This document shows positions 17,891 through 27,596 of a stretch of 64,000 bases of DNA, one piece after another. The notes under the pieces were generated by a model that was given only the letters and a program-made list of their open reading frames with translations, had not been told where the DNA came from and searched no databases. Positions within the stretch are counted from its first letter, which is position 1. The number at the start of each line of letters is the position of its first letter. The translations under genes and the position numbers were made by a program. Origin of the DNA: Neobacillus niacini (lineage in GTDB: Bacteria > Bacillota > Bacilli > Bacillales > Cytobacillaceae); the NCBI RefSeq assembly GCF_000759675.1, contig NZ_BAWM01000006.1:124001-188000 (forward strand), read 5' to 3'.

Positions 17891-18616
17891 ATGAAAGCAA
17901 TTCTTTATATCGGCCACGGTACTCGCTCAAAAAAAGGGGCGGTCGAGATTAGAGCCTTTATCGAACGTGTTAAGGCGCGAATTGATGTACCGATTCAGGA
18001 ACTCAGTTTCCTTGAGTTGACAGAGCCGCTGATTGAAGAAGGCTTTGAAACATGTGTAAAACAAGGCGCAACGGAAATAGACGTTGTTCCACTGTTTCTA
18101 TTGGCAGCGGGACACATAAAACGGGATATTCCTGAAGCCTTGTTACCCTTGATTGCCAAATATCCTACTATTCCGGTAAAAATAAAGAATCCATTCGGAG
18201 TACAGGAGGTCATCTTGGATGCGGTTGCTGAGTTAATTAGGGATTCTGCCGGTGAAGTCATCCCCGCAGACAGGTTATTAATCGTCGGTGTGGGTAGCAG
18301 TGACCCGGATGTTCACGTAAACTTTGGAAAGATTGCGGCAGGCATCGGGGAGCGGCTTGGTGCTGAAAGGGTTTCTGTTTGCTATTTAGCTGCAACTGAG
18401 CCGAAGCTGAGTGAGGGATTGGAGCTAATATCGGAAGGAGCGGCAGGTCGAGTAACCGTCATTCCTTATATGTTATTTTCCGGTCTCCTTCTTGCAGAAT
18501 TAAATAAAACCGTTCGATCGCGGCAAAAAGAAGGTCAGAGGATCCTCTGTACCCTTCCATTAAGCAACCACACGGTGATTGAAGATATCGTAATTGAACG
18601 CGCCATAGGCGAGTAG
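17891..18616 (+). CDS. sirB: Sirohydrochlorin ferrochelatase (SirB/CbiX family)
   Basis: A 241-residue chelatase that inserts iron into sirohydrochlorin. The metal-binding IGHGTRS (His9) is at the N terminus and LAAGHIKRDIPEAL follows near residue 75. A second related half starts at LLIVGVGSSDPDVH. This matches B. subtilis YlnE, here slightly shorter. It follows sumT after 21 nt. The third siroheme gene usual at this place (sirC/ylnF, precorrin-2 dehydrogenase) is missing from the cluster. Confidence 0.9.
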   Translation: MKAILYIGHGTRSKKGAVEIRAFIERVKARIDVPIQELSFLELTEPLIEEGFETCVKQGATEIDVVPLFLLAAGHIKRDIPEALLPLIAKYPTIPVKIKNPFGVQEVILDAVAELIRDSAGEVIPADRLLIVGVGSSDPDVHVNFGKIAAGIGERLGAERVSVCYLAATEPKLSEGLELISEGAAGRVTVIPYMLFSGLLLAELNKTVRSRQKEGQRILCTLPLSNHTVIEDIVIERAIGE

Positions 18617-18778
18617 ATTAAAAATTCGTCGCGCGGGATTAACTAAAATATTTAAAGAGAAAAAAGTTACTTAAAGATTTTAATAGAGAACTGGGTCAAG
18701 AAAAAGACCAATTTATATCTAGCAGCCTCTAAAAAATACTGTATGATAAGTTTATATTCCATAGTGAGGTGGATAACG

Positions 18779-20581
18779 TTGCAACTTCAGGTAATGAACA
18801 GTCCGTTTAATCAGGAGCAGGCGGAACTCCTAAATCGTCTTTTACCGACATTTACTGAATCACAAAAAGTTTGGTTGAGTGGGTACCTCGCCGGTGCAGC
18901 TTCGGCGCCAATTGCTTCTGTCCTAGGAGTACCAAGCCAGCAAACAGCCGATGGGACAGCTTCAAAGGAAGTGACCATTCTTTACGGTTCACAAACAGGT
19001 AATGCGCGAGGTTTAGCAAAAAAGGCTAGCACGACGCTTGAAGGGAAAGGGTTCCAAGTAACGGTTTCCGCCATGAGCGATTTTAAGCCGAACAATATTA
19101 AGAAAGTAAAAAATCTACTTATTATAGTAAGTACGCATGGAGAAGGCGATCCACCGGATAATGCCCTTTCATTCCATGAGTTTTTACATGGTAAGCGGGC
19201 TCCAAAGCTTGAGGAATTAAACTTTTCAGTCTTATCTCTTGGAGATAGCTCGTATGAGTTTTTCTGTGAAACAGGAAAACAATTTGATGCTCGTTTGGAA
19301 GAACTCGGAGGCACACGACTTTACCCACGTTTTGACTGTGACCTAGATTATGATGAACCTGCAGCGGAATGGCTCGTAGGAGTGATTAGCAGCTTAGGTG
19401 AAGCAAAAGGTGGAATTTCAGTATTAACTCAGGGTGCTGCTACTCAAACAGTAGAATCAACCTACTCAAGAACCAATCCGTTTAAAGCAGAAGTGCTAGA
19501 CAAACTCAACTTAAACGGTCGAGGATCCAATAAAGAAACACGCCATCTTGAGTTATCGCTTGAAGGGTCTGGACTTAGCTTCGAACCTGGTGACAGTCTT
19601 GGAATCTATCCAGAAAATGAACCAGAACTTGTCGATCTGCTTATTGAAGAATTGCAGTGGAACCCGGAAGAGGGCGTTACGATTAATAAACAAGGCGAGG
19701 TTCTTTCACTAAGAGCCGCCTTTATTACTTACTATGAAATTACGACATTAACAAAACCGCTTCTTGAAAAAGCAGTGAACCTTACTGCAAATAGCGAATT
19801 ACAGGAGCTTTTAACAGACAGTGAAAAATTAAAATCCTATCTTGAGGGACGCGATTTACTCGATGTGATTCGTGATTTTGGACCGTGGAATAGCTCACCA
19901 CAAGAATTTGTTTCGATTCTTAGAAAAATGCCTGCACGATTATACTCAATTGCAAGCAGCTTAACTGCGAATCCTGATGAAGTTCATTTAACGATAGGTG
20001 CTGTCCGTTATAATGCGCACGGTCGTGACCGAAAAGGTGTCTGCTCTATTTTTACCGCAGACCGCTTGCAGCCTGGGGACAGCGTACCAATCTACATTCA
20101 ACACAACGAAAACTTTAAGCTCCCAGCTAATCCTGAAACTCCAATTATCATGGTAGGTCCAGGAACAGGGGTAGCACCTTTCCGCTCATTTATGCAAGAG
20201 CGTGAGGAGACTGGAGCAGAAGGTAAGTCTTGGATGCTCTTTGGAGACCAGCATTTTGTGACAGATTTCCTTTATCAAACGGAATGGCAAAAATGGCTGA
20301 AAGACGGTGTATTAACAAGAATGGATGTTGCTTTTTCCCGTGACACTGCTGAAAAAGTCTATGTTCAACACCGCATGCTAGAACACAGTAAGGAATTGTT
20401 CGAATGGCTTCAAGAAGGAGCTGTGGTATACATTTGTGGTGATGAGAAACATATGGCACATGACGTCCATCAAACGCTTATTGGAATTATCGAAAAAGAA
20501 GGAAGCTTGAGCCGAGAAGAGGCAGAAGCCTATTTAGCAGATATGCAGCAGCAAAAACGGTACCAGCGCGATGTATATTGA
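18779..20581 (+). CDS. cysJ: NADPH sulfite reductase flavoprotein subunit
   Basis: A 600-residue diflavin reductase that passes electrons from NADPH through FAD and FMN to CysI. The flavodoxin domain (about 60-200) has LYGSQTGNARG, STHGEGDPPDN and LGDSSYEFFC. The FAD/NADPH part has RLYSIASS, GVCSIF, VGPGTGVAPFRSFMQER and the C-terminal YQRDVY. TTG 18779, after GAGGTGG, gives the N terminus MQLQVMNSPFNQEQ, which equals the remembered B. subtilis start. A 160-nt gap separates it from sirB, so it may have its own promoter. Confidence 0.95.
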   Translation: MQLQVMNSPFNQEQAELLNRLLPTFTESQKVWLSGYLAGAASAPIASVLGVPSQQTADGTASKEVTILYGSQTGNARGLAKKASTTLEGKGFQVTVSAMSDFKPNNIKKVKNLLIIVSTHGEGDPPDNALSFHEFLHGKRAPKLEELNFSVLSLGDSSYEFFCETGKQFDARLEELGGTRLYPRFDCDLDYDEPAAEWLVGVISSLGEAKGGISVLTQGAATQTVESTYSRTNPFKAEVLDKLNLNGRGSNKETRHLELSLEGSGLSFEPGDSLGIYPENEPELVDLLIEELQWNPEEGVTINKQGEVLSLRAAFITYYEITTLTKPLLEKAVNLTANSELQELLTDSEKLKSYLEGRDLLDVIRDFGPWNSSPQEFVSILRKMPARLYSIASSLTANPDEVHLTIGAVRYNAHGRDRKGVCSIFTADRLQPGDSVPIYIQHNENFKLPANPETPIIMVGPGTGVAPFRSFMQEREETGAEGKSWMLFGDQHFVTDFLYQTEWQKWLKDGVLTRMDVAFSRDTAEKVYVQHRMLEHSKELFEWLQEGAVVYICGDEKHMAHDVHQTLIGIIEKEGSLSREEAEAYLADMQQQKRYQRDVY

Positions 20582-20608
20582 TACAGTAGTGGAAGGAGAT
20601 TTTCATAA

Positions 20609-22327
20609 ATGGTGAAGCAAAAATTAATGGCACCTGATGGCGCGCCTAGCGATGTAGAGCGTATAAAAAGAGAAAGTAACTATTTACGCGGAACACTGAA
20701 AGAAGTAATGCTTGACCGAATCAGTGCAGGAATTCCAGACGATGATAACCGCTTAATGAAGCACCATGGCAGCTACTTGCAGGACGACCGTGATCTCCGC
20801 AATGAGCGTCAAAAGCAAAAGTTAGAGCCTGCCTACCAGTTTATGCTCCGTGTTCGTATGCCAGGTGGTGTGGCTACTCCAGAACAATGGCTTGTTATGG
20901 ATGAATTAGCAGAAAAATATGGCAATGGAACATTAAAATTGACTACTCGAGAAACCTTCCAAATGCACGGAATTTTGAAATGGAATATGAAAAGCACGAT
21001 TCAGGAAATCCATGCAGCTCTTTTAGACACGATTGCAGCTTGTGGAGATGTAAACCGAAATGTAATGTGTGCCTCGAACCCATACCAGTCTGAGGTCCAC
21101 GCTGAAGTGTACGAATGGTCAAAAAAATTGAGCAACGACCTATTGCCACGAACAAGAGCGTATCATGAAATTTGGCTTGATGAAGAAAAAGTGGCTGGAA
21201 CACCAGAGGTTGAAGAAGTCGAACCAATGTACGGTCCGCTTTATTTACCACGTAAATTTAAGATTGGTATCGCTGTGCCGCCATCGAATGACATCGATGT
21301 CTTTTCGCAAGACCTTGGTCTTATTGCGATTGTGGAAGAGGGGAAACTCGTCGGCTTTAACGTAGCAATTGGCGGAGGCATGGGGATGACTCATGGAGAC
21401 AAAGAGACTTATCCGCAGCTTGCCAAAGTAATCGGCTTCGTTAAGCCAGAGCAAATCTATGATGTGGCTGAAAAAGTAATTACCATCCAACGCGACTACG
21501 GAAACCGCTCTGAGCGTAAAAATGCTCGTTTCAAGTACACCGTTGACCGCTTAGGACTTGAAACAGTAAAGGCAGAACTAGAAGAGCGCCTAGGTTGGAG
21601 CCTTGGTGAAGCAAAGCCTTATCATTTTGATAACAATGGTGATCGCTATGGCTGGGTGAAGGGTATTCGTGGAAAATGGCACTTAACACTGTTTGTTGAA
21701 GGTGGACGCGTGACAGATTTTGATGATTATAAGCTGAAGACAGGCTTACGGGAAATTGCCAAAATACATACAGGTGATATCCGTCTGACGTCTAATCAGA
21801 ATATAATCATTGCCGATGTATCAGCACAGAAAAAGAAGAAAATTAGTGAATTGGTTGAACAATACGGTTTAACAGATGGTGAGCATATTTCAGCACTCCG
21901 TCGCAGCTCGATCTCATGTGTTGCGCTGCCAACATGTGGTTTGGCAATGGCAGAAGCAGAACGTTATTTGCCTCGTCTAATCGACAAAATTGAAACGATT
22001 GTTGACGAGAACGGTCTCCGAAATAAAGAGATTACGATTCGAATGACAGGATGTCCGAACGGTTGTGCACGACATGCACTTGGAGAGATTGGCTTTATCG
22101 GTAAAGCACCTGGCAAATACAATATGTATTTAGGAGCTGCGCATGATGGCAGCCGCTTAAGCAAAATGTACCGAGAAAACATCGGCGAAGAAGAGATCTT
22201 GAGAGAACTACGTGTCGTTCTTTCCCGTTACGCGAAAGAACGAGAGCAAGACGAGCACTTCGGTGATTTCGTCATTCGTGCTGGTATCGTTCAAGCTACA
22301 ACAGATGGCACAAATTTTCATGAATAA
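20609..22327 (+). CDS. cysI: Sulfite reductase hemoprotein subunit
   Basis: A 572-residue siroheme/4Fe-4S enzyme that reduces sulfite to sulfide by six electrons. The cluster ligands are visible: CVALPTC (Cx5C) and GCPNGC (Cx3C). Substrate-side basic residues are in [10 protein letters not shown] and [10 protein letters not shown]. It is 27 nt behind cysJ with the site GGAAGGAG and ends in a strong terminator. Sulfide produced here feeds CysK (encoded at 23325-24236). Confidence 0.95.
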   Translation: MVKQKLMAPDGAPSDVERIKRESNYLRGTLKEVMLDRISAGIPDDDNRLMKHHGSYLQDDRDLRNERQKQKLEPAYQFMLRVRMPGGVATPEQWLVMDELAEKYGNGTLKLTTRETFQMHGILKWNMKSTIQEIHAALLDTIAACGDVNRNVMCASNPYQSEVHAEVYEWSKKLSNDLLPRTRAYHEIWLDEEKVAGTPEVEEVEPMYGPLYLPRKFKIGIAVPPSNDIDVFSQDLGLIAIVEEGKLVGFNVAIGGGMGMTHGDKETYPQLAKVIGFVKPEQIYDVAEKVITIQRDYGNRSERKNARFKYTVDRLGLETVKAELEERLGWSLGEAKPYHFDNNGDRYGWVKGIRGKWHLTLFVEGGRVTDFDDYKLKTGLREIAKIHTGDIRLTSNQNIIIADVSAQKKKKISELVEQYGLTDGEHISALRRSSISCVALPTCGLAMAEAERYLPRLIDKIETIVDENGLRNKEITIRMTGCPNGCARHALGEIGFIGKAPGKYNMYLGAAHDGSRLSKMYRENIGEEEILRELRVVLSRYAKEREQDEHFGDFVIRAGIVQATTDGTNFHE

Positions 22328-22333
22328 TATGGA

Positions 22334-22364
22334 AAAAGAGACAGAAATCCTGTCTCTTTTTTTT
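22334..22364 (+). terminator. Terminator after cysJI
   Basis: The stem AAAGAGACAG/CTGTCTCTTT is followed by a T run. Confidence 0.9.
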
Positions 22365-22526
22365 ATGAAAAATAGTCAGAAATTTTAAACAACGTCTAGT
22401 TTTGTCATTTTTTAACTTGTTTTATCGAAACGGTTAAATAGATTTAAATACATGCTATAATTCTTTTCATGACTAACAGATTAAAGCAGCTAGATAATTA
22501 ATATTGTTTAGAGGTGTATTTTTGTT

Positions 22527-22802
22527 ATGAGGAAAGTAGATTTAGAAGAGGCAATAAATGAAAAAAGAGCTGAGATGATAGAATTAGGAATGGCAAAAGG
22601 ACTTTCTTGTGAAGAAACAGTAGTTTGCAGTCAGGAACTAGATAGACTGCTGAATGACTATAGACGGTTAACAGCAAACCAGGGACGGTCTAAATTAACC
22701 TTATTTCAAGAAGATTTTTTAACCCTTATTCAGAACTCGCTAAAATTAATAGAGAGACCATACAAACTATTGCTTCCTTACAAAAGTAATAGATTCTCTT
22801 AA
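22527..22802 (+). CDS. Spo0E-like sporulation phosphatase
   Basis: A 91-residue protein with the Spo0E family pattern: an N-terminal helix (LEEAINEKRAEMIELGMAKGLS) and then the signature SQELDRLLNDY near residues 44-54. Family members remove phosphate from Spo0A~P and delay sporulation. The C-terminal tail is longer than in the minimal members. ATG 22527 follows AGAGGTG. Monocistronic, with a terminator after it. Confidence 0.85.
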   Translation: MRKVDLEEAINEKRAEMIELGMAKGLSCEETVVCSQELDRLLNDYRRLTANQGRSKLTLFQEDFLTLIQNSLKLIERPYKLLLPYKSNRFS

Positions 22803-22830
22803 TTTAATATGTATTCCTATAATTTATTAT

Positions 22831-22868
22831 TAGACCCATCTATTAGTCCAAGATGGGTCTTTTTTTTC
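22831..22868 (+). terminator. Terminator after the Spo0E-like gene
   Basis: The stem AGACCCATCT/AGATGGGTCT is followed by eight T. Confidence 0.9.
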
Positions 22869-22878
22869 TTCAAAATTC

Positions 22879-23064
22879 TTACGTACGTTGAATCGTAGAG
22901 GTAGAGAAGCTTTTTACCATTTTCTGCAGGTTTCTATGTGCTTCTCTAAGTTTAATCGTTTCTTCGATGATTTTTTGAAATCCTTCAATGTCTCTATCAG
23001 ATGCATTTAATAGTGTCTTCGGTACTCCTTCAGCGATTTGTTGTAGGGTAATATCCTGGCTCAT
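22879..23064 (-). CDS. Small helical protein, unknown
   Basis: A 61-residue frame starting MSQDITLQQIAEG, apparently fully alpha-helical with a charged middle (EGFQKIIEETIKLREAHRN). AAAGGTGG sits 8 nt before ATG 23064, so this start is preferred to the GTG further upstream. No family recognised. It is convergent with the Spo0E-like gene. Confidence 0.6.
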   Translation of the reverse strand: MSQDITLQQIAEGVPKTLLNASDRDIEGFQKIIEETIKLREAHRNLQKMVKSFSTSTIQRT

Positions 23065-23282
23065 AGCAATGACCACCTTTCAACTTATTCGTTAGACTAG
23101 CATTTCGTCTACTTTAATAGTTTTAGAAAAAGACGGGTTTCTCCTGCTATGACTGTAAAAAACTTATCTACATGAATCACCAGATTCTATTAGAAATTGT
23201 AAAGTTCTTGCAAATAACGACGGGAATCCATCAGACTTAATAGTAATTTGTAGAAAAATATTTAAAGAAAATTCAGTTAATT

Positions 23283-23318
23283 TTAAAAAGAGGCGGATAC
23301 TGCAGTGAGTATCCGCCC
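23283..23318 (-). terminator. Terminator after cysK
   Basis: The stem GGCGGATAC/GTATCCGCC is followed on the minus strand by TCTTTTT. Confidence 0.85.
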
Positions 23319-23324
23319 TGAAAA

Positions 23325-24236
23325 TTATAGATCCATGCTTAAGTATCGTTCGCCGGTATCAGGGGCAATACAAACCACTCGTTTCCCTGTACCTAATCGT
23401 TTGGCAACCTCAATGGCGGTATAAACAGCAGCCGCAGCAGATGGTCCGACAAAGATTCCTTCCTCTCTCGCTAAACGTTTGAACGTATCAACGGCAATTT
23501 CATCGGAGATTTGAAAAATTTCATCATAAACATCTGTGTTTAATATAACTGGTACGAATCCAGGACTAGTTCCAACTAACTTATGTGGACCAGGCTGCCC
23601 GCCAGATAATACCGGAGATCCTTTTGGTTCGACAACTCCTACAAAAAGATCTGGAAGCAATTCTTTTAATTTCTCACCTGTGCCAGTAATCGTACCTCCT
23701 GTACCAGCGGTCGCAACAAAAGCGTCGAGCCGTCCTTCCATTTGATTGTAGATTTCAATCGCAGTCGTGGTTCGATGGATATCTGGATTGGCAACGTTTT
23801 CGAACTGTTGTGGGATAAAACTTCCTGGAATCGTTTTTTGTAATTCCAGCGCTTTTTCAATTGCTCCCGGCATTTTCTTTTCACTTGGAGTTAGAACGAC
23901 TTCGGCACCGTATGCCTTTAAGATATTAATTCTTTCTTTTGTCATATTATCGGGCATAATTAGAATCGCCCGATAACCCTTAGCAGCGGCGGTCATCGCC
24001 AAACCGATTCCGGTATTCCCACTGGTGGGTTCAATGATCGTATCCCCAGGTTTAATTAACTCTTTTTCCTCAGCAGTCTTTATCATATTATAAGCCGCAC
24101 GGTCTTTAACACTTCCTGATGGATTAAACATTTCGAGCTTTACATATACCTCCGCTGCACCTTCAGGAACAAGTTTGTTCAGACGAACGACCGGTGTATC
24201 GCCAATTAAATCGGTGATATTATTAACAACCTTCAT
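23325..24236 (-). CDS. cysK: Cysteine synthase (O-acetylserine sulfhydrylase)
   Basis: A 303-residue pyridoxal-phosphate enzyme that makes cysteine from O-acetylserine and sulfide. The Lys that binds the cofactor is in NPSGSVKDRAA, the substrate loop is TSGNTGIG, and the phosphate-binding loop is GTGGTITGTG. One loop reads VGPSAAAAV, where classical CysK has GISSGA, so a CysK2-like or CysM-like branch is possible. It is on the strand opposite the cys operon and probably separately regulated. ATG 24236 has GGAGG upstream. Confidence 0.87.
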   Translation of the reverse strand: MKVVNNITDLIGDTPVVRLNKLVPEGAAEVYVKLEMFNPSGSVKDRAAYNMIKTAEEKELIKPGDTIIEPTSGNTGIGLAMTAAAKGYRAILIMPDNMTKERINILKAYGAEVVLTPSEKKMPGAIEKALELQKTIPGSFIPQQFENVANPDIHRTTTAIEIYNQMEGRLDAFVATAGTGGTITGTGEKLKELLPDLFVGVVEPKGSPVLSGGQPGPHKLVGTSPGFVPVILNTDVYDEIFQISDEIAVDTFKRLAREEGIFVGPSAAAAVYTAIEVAKRLGTGKRVVCIAPDTGERYLSMDL

Positions 24237-24350
24237 AAAGTGTTAACCTCCAAAATACTATTCAATATACCTTTATCTTAACAAAGAGGAATGGAATTTA
24301 AAAATTAAATAAGAAGTGGGCAGAAAATTTGCAGATTAATAGAAATATAG

Positions 24351-24378
24351 TTGACTTACCTAATGTTTGTAATATAAT
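24351..24378 (+). promoter_or_regulatory. SigA-type promoter of the ssu operon
   Basis: TTGACT at 24351-24356 and TATAAT at 24373-24378 are separated by 16 nt, and the ssuB start is 45 nt downstream. No riboswitch is visible between promoter and gene. Confidence 0.7.
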
Positions 24379-24422
24379 AAAACCAATAGATTTACTAGGG
24401 ATTAAAAAAGAGGTGAAAATAA

Positions 24423-25265
24423 ATGTATTTAAGGATAGATGGAATAGAGAAAAGTTTTATTGATGATAGAAAAGAAAACGTGAAAGTTCTTGAGGGAATA
24501 AATTTGAACGTTAAAAAAGGGAGCTTTGTTTCAATTGTTGGACCATCAGGATGTGGTAAGTCCACATTGCTATACCTTGTTGCTGGACTCGACAAATCAG
24601 ATCGTGGAGAAATCCGCGTTGATGGAAACTTGGTAACAAAACCTGGACCAGAAAGAGTAGTGGTTTTCCAAGAGGCAGGTTTGTTTCCATGGCTAACTGT
24701 TTTAGAAAATGTAACCTACGGGCTGATTCTTAAAAAAATGCCAAAAGAAGTAGCAAAAACAAAGGCCTTGGATGTTTTAAAAATGGTTCACCTCAGTCGG
24801 TATGTGAATTCATATCCTCACGAATTATCCGGTGGAATGAAGCAAAGGGTTTCAATCGCAAGAGCGTTAGTAATGGAGCCTGACATCCTATTAATGGATG
24901 AGCCTTTTTCAGCACTTGATGAACAAACAAGAATGGTGCTGCATAAAGAGCTGCTCGAAATCTGGAGGAAGACAAAAGTAACGATCTTCTTTATCACCCA
25001 CAATATTAGAGAAGCTGTACTTCTTTCAGAAGAAGTGGTCGTTTTTGCAACACGTCCAGGAAGGATTAAGGAAATTATTCCAGTTCCAACCATGAAGGAC
25101 GGGGTAACACCTGACAGCGTTACATTAAATACGGAACAACGAATTTTGTCAATTTTACAGGATGAAATCGAAAAAGTATTGAAGGAGGAAATGGGTGATG
25201 ACTACAGCTTTAAGACGGATCATCTTCATCGCGGCGATAGCGGTGATATGGGAAGTCACATCTAG
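24423..25265 (+). CDS. ssuB: ABC transporter ATP-binding protein, sulfonate/nitrate type
   Basis: A 280-residue ATPase with Walker A GPSGCGKST, Q-loop VVFQEAGLFPW, signature LSGGMKQR, Walker B ILLMDEPFSALD and the switch His in FITHN. The LFPW sequence in the Q loop is typical of the SsuB/TauB/NrtD group. It powers uptake of sulfonates or similar compounds together with the next two genes. Its last 23 codons overlap the permease start. ssuB is assigned by family; the substrate is inferred from the nearby sulfur genes. Confidence 0.8.
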   Translation: MYLRIDGIEKSFIDDRKENVKVLEGINLNVKKGSFVSIVGPSGCGKSTLLYLVAGLDKSDRGEIRVDGNLVTKPGPERVVVFQEAGLFPWLTVLENVTYGLILKKMPKEVAKTKALDVLKMVHLSRYVNSYPHELSGGMKQRVSIARALVMEPDILLMDEPFSALDEQTRMVLHKELLEIWRKTKVTIFFITHNIREAVLLSEEVVVFATRPGRIKEIIPVPTMKDGVTPDSVTLNTEQRILSILQDEIEKVLKEEMGDDYSFKTDHLHRGDSGDMGSHI

Positions 25266-25959
25266 ATTTTCCAGCCTTCCGGATTTTATGTTTCCAAGCC
25301 TTACTCAAGTATTAGACACACTCTTTAATGGGTTAATCAGTGGGCAAATAACACTGGCAATAGGTAAAAGTATGGGTCGTATTTTACTGGGCTTCACAAT
25401 CGCGATTGTTGTCGGATTGATACTAGGGTATTTTATTTGGCGGTATAAACTTGTCGAGGATACGCTTGGTTTTGTCGTTACCGCTCTACAATCAATTCCA
25501 AGTATCGTCTGGTTTCCATTAGCCATCATTTGGTTTGGATTAAACGATTTTTCCATCTTGTTTATTGTTACCATTGGGGCCACGTGGACGATGACCGTCA
25601 ATGCAACAAGCGGCTTTAAAAACGTTCCACAGCTTTATCAACGTGTTGCCAAGGTATATGGTTCAAGCGGCTTTCATTTTCTACGTACCGTTATCCTGCC
25701 TGCCTCTGTTCCGCAGATTATTTCAGGGTTACGGATTGCTTGGGCATTCTCATGGCGTGCACTGATGGCGGGAGAGCTTCTTGGAGGCGGCGGAGGACTT
25801 GGTCAGCTGTTAGAAATGGGTCGTTCACTCGGGCAAATGGATTTAGTTATTTCTGTCATGATTATCATTGCGATTATTGGGACCATTGTGGATAATGTTG
25901 TTTTTTCAAGGCTAGAACGCAATGTAGAAGTAAAATGGGGTATTCGAGGAAGAGCTTAA
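25198..25959 (+). CDS. ssuC: ABC transporter permease, sulfonate/nitrate type
   Basis: A 253-residue membrane protein with about six segments and the EAA loop near residue 170 (GSSGFHFLRTVILPASVPQIISGLRIA), where it contacts the ATPase. ATG 25198 follows AGGAGG at 9 nt, inside the end of ssuB. GTG 25195 is a weaker alternative. The overlap implies translational coupling. Confidence 0.82.
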   Translation: MTTALRRIIFIAAIAVIWEVTSRFSSLPDFMFPSLTQVLDTLFNGLISGQITLAIGKSMGRILLGFTIAIVVGLILGYFIWRYKLVEDTLGFVVTALQSIPSIVWFPLAIIWFGLNDFSILFIVTIGATWTMTVNATSGFKNVPQLYQRVAKVYGSSGFHFLRTVILPASVPQIISGLRIAWAFSWRALMAGELLGGGGGLGQLLEMGRSLGQMDLVISVMIIIAIIGTIVDNVVFSRLERNVEVKWGIRGRA

Positions 25960-25992
25960 TAAAAAAATATTATATAGCCAGGAGAGAATAAG

Positions 25993-26985
25993 ATGTTGAA
26001 AAAATCTATGCTTTATCTATTTATCACCGTTTTGTTTATTGGATTGCTTAGTGCATGTGCTCAATCTTCGAATGAAGGTGGAGAAGAGGCGAAAACAGTT
26101 AAAATCGGTTATTTTCCAAACTTAACTCATATTGCAACCATTGTTGCGCTTGAAAAAGGCTATTTTGAAGAAGCTTTCGGTAAAGATGTGAAGATTGAAA
26201 CGAAAACTGTTGCAAATGGCGGACTATTTATGGAAGCAATGGCAACAAAGGCAATTGACGTTGGTACAGTTGGACCTGGTCCATTACTTAACTTTTATGT
26301 GAAGAACAAGGAATACCACCTGATTTCAGGAGCCGTGAATGGAGGAGCGGTACTTGTTGCAGCTGAAGGAAGCGGTGTTGAAAAGTTAGCTGATTTAGAT
26401 GGTAAAAAAGTGGCGATTCCGGTTATTGGAAGCACGCAGGATGTTATGCTAAGAAAAGCATTAAAAGATGCGGACTTAAAGGCGAAAACGAGTGGAGGCA
26501 CAGTAGATTTATTTGCTGCTGCTCCAGCTGATACAGCTTCACTTTTCATCCAAAAGCAAGTGGACGCAGCTGCGACTCAGGAGCCTTGGGGATATGTACT
26601 TGAAAATCAAGCAAACGGGAAGCTACTTCTTGACTGGGATGAATTCGCTTGGGGGAAAGAATCTACAAATACAGTGGTTGCTGCTAGAGCAGACTTTTTG
26701 AAAAACAAAGACTTATCAAAGCAGTATTTAGATGCTCACAAAAAAGCGGTAAAATTCATCCAAGATAATCCTGAAGAAAGTAAAGAAATTGTCATCAAGC
26801 ACTTAAAAGATCTTACAGGTAAAGAGTTAAACAAAGAAGAAGTAGACGCAGCATTCTCACGTTTAGCTGTGACAACAGATGTAAATGAAAAAGTAATTCA
26901 GGAAATGGCTGATATCAGTAAAGAAGCTGGATATATTCCAAGCAGTGATATTAAAGGTTTAATTGATATATCTTTATTGAAGTAA
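25993..26985 (+). CDS. ssuA: Substrate-binding lipoprotein, SsuA/NMT1 family
   Basis: A 330-residue extracytoplasmic solute receptor. A signal peptide ends in the lipobox LLSAC (Cys21), so it is lipid-anchored. The mature part has KIGYFPNLTHIATIVALEKGYFEE, GPGPLL and a C-terminal helical part typical of the SsuA/TauA/NrtA group. It delivers the ligand to the ssuBC pair just upstream. No monooxygenase (ssuD) gene is adjacent. A strong terminator ends the operon. Confidence 0.83.
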   Translation: MLKKSMLYLFITVLFIGLLSACAQSSNEGGEEAKTVKIGYFPNLTHIATIVALEKGYFEEAFGKDVKIETKTVANGGLFMEAMATKAIDVGTVGPGPLLNFYVKNKEYHLISGAVNGGAVLVAAEGSGVEKLADLDGKKVAIPVIGSTQDVMLRKALKDADLKAKTSGGTVDLFAAAPADTASLFIQKQVDAAATQEPWGYVLENQANGKLLLDWDEFAWGKESTNTVVAARADFLKNKDLSKQYLDAHKKAVKFIQDNPEESKEIVIKHLKDLTGKELNKEEVDAAFSRLAVTTDVNEKVIQEMADISKEAGYIPSSDIKGLIDISLLK

Positions 26986-26989
26986 ACGG

Positions 26990-27028
26990 AAAGGTTTTGA
27001 ACTTATTATGAGTTCAAAACCTTTTTTT
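26990..27028 (+). terminator. Terminator after the ssu operon
   Basis: The stem AAAGGTTTTGAACT/AGTTCAAAACCTTT runs into a T tract. Confidence 0.9.
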
Positions 27029-27077
27029 AAGGTAAAATAAGGTAAGTAATACATACCTAGAGGAAGGAATGGTAGGA

Positions 27078-27503
27078 ATGAAATCAACGATTACATGGAC
27101 GGGGGATATGGCTTTTACGGGTATGACACCGTCAGGGCATGAATTAAGTATGGACGCAGCACAAGAAATTGGTGGGCAAAATAGCGGTCCCAGACCGACA
27201 GAGTTACTCCTTTATTCGCTTGCAGGATGTACAGGAATTGATATCGTGATGATTTTGAAAAAAATGCGCTTAGATCTGACGGGGTTTGCCATGGAAGTAG
27301 AGGGGACACGGGCAGACACAGAACCAAAGAAATTTACTGATTTTTATATTCATTATTTAGTAGAAGGGGATCTCCCAGAAGAAAAAGTAGTCCGTGCGAT
27401 CCAATTATCAAAAGACAAATACTGCTCCGTATCCCATTCACTAAGTGCAAATATAGTAGCAAGCTATTCTATTAACGGAAAAAAGGGAAATCAAGATTTA
27501 TAA
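27078..27503 (+). CDS. OsmC-family peroxide-detoxifying protein
   Basis: A 141-residue OsmC/Ohr-fold protein. The two redox cysteines are Cys51 in SLAGCTGIDI and the later one in KYCSVSHSL, which react with organic peroxides in this family. The preceding QNSGPRPTELLLYSLA is the typical helix start. ATG 27078 is preferred, with AAGGAA 5-8 nt upstream; ATG 27069 is a possible alternative. It is separated from ssu by a terminator. Confidence 0.85.
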   Translation: MKSTITWTGDMAFTGMTPSGHELSMDAAQEIGGQNSGPRPTELLLYSLAGCTGIDIVMILKKMRLDLTGFAMEVEGTRADTEPKKFTDFYIHYLVEGDLPEEKVVRAIQLSKDKYCSVSHSLSANIVASYSINGKKGNQDL

Positions 27504-27507
27504 GAAT

Positions 27508-27553
27508 AGCTGTGTTGTTCCCGCGGAAAGCAACTGACAATTTTAACACAGCC
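27508..27553. mobile_element. Deleted remnant of the GGCTGTGTTAAA MITE
   Basis: A 46-bp stretch that begins AGCTGTGTTG and ends TTTTAACACAGCC and keeps the internal block CCGCGGAAAGC of the full elements at 32604 and 59999. The GC-rich core is gone and no target duplication is visible. Confidence 0.65.
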
Positions 27554-27560
27554 AACAAAA

Positions 27561-27596
27561 AAAGAAAGGATTCAGCTTTTTGCTGAATCCTTTACC
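27561..27596. terminator. Bidirectional terminator
   Basis: The stem AAAGGATTCAGC/GCTGAATCCTTT has a TTTTT loop; it serves OsmC and the convergent J-domain gene, whose stop codon lies in the stem. Confidence 0.8.
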
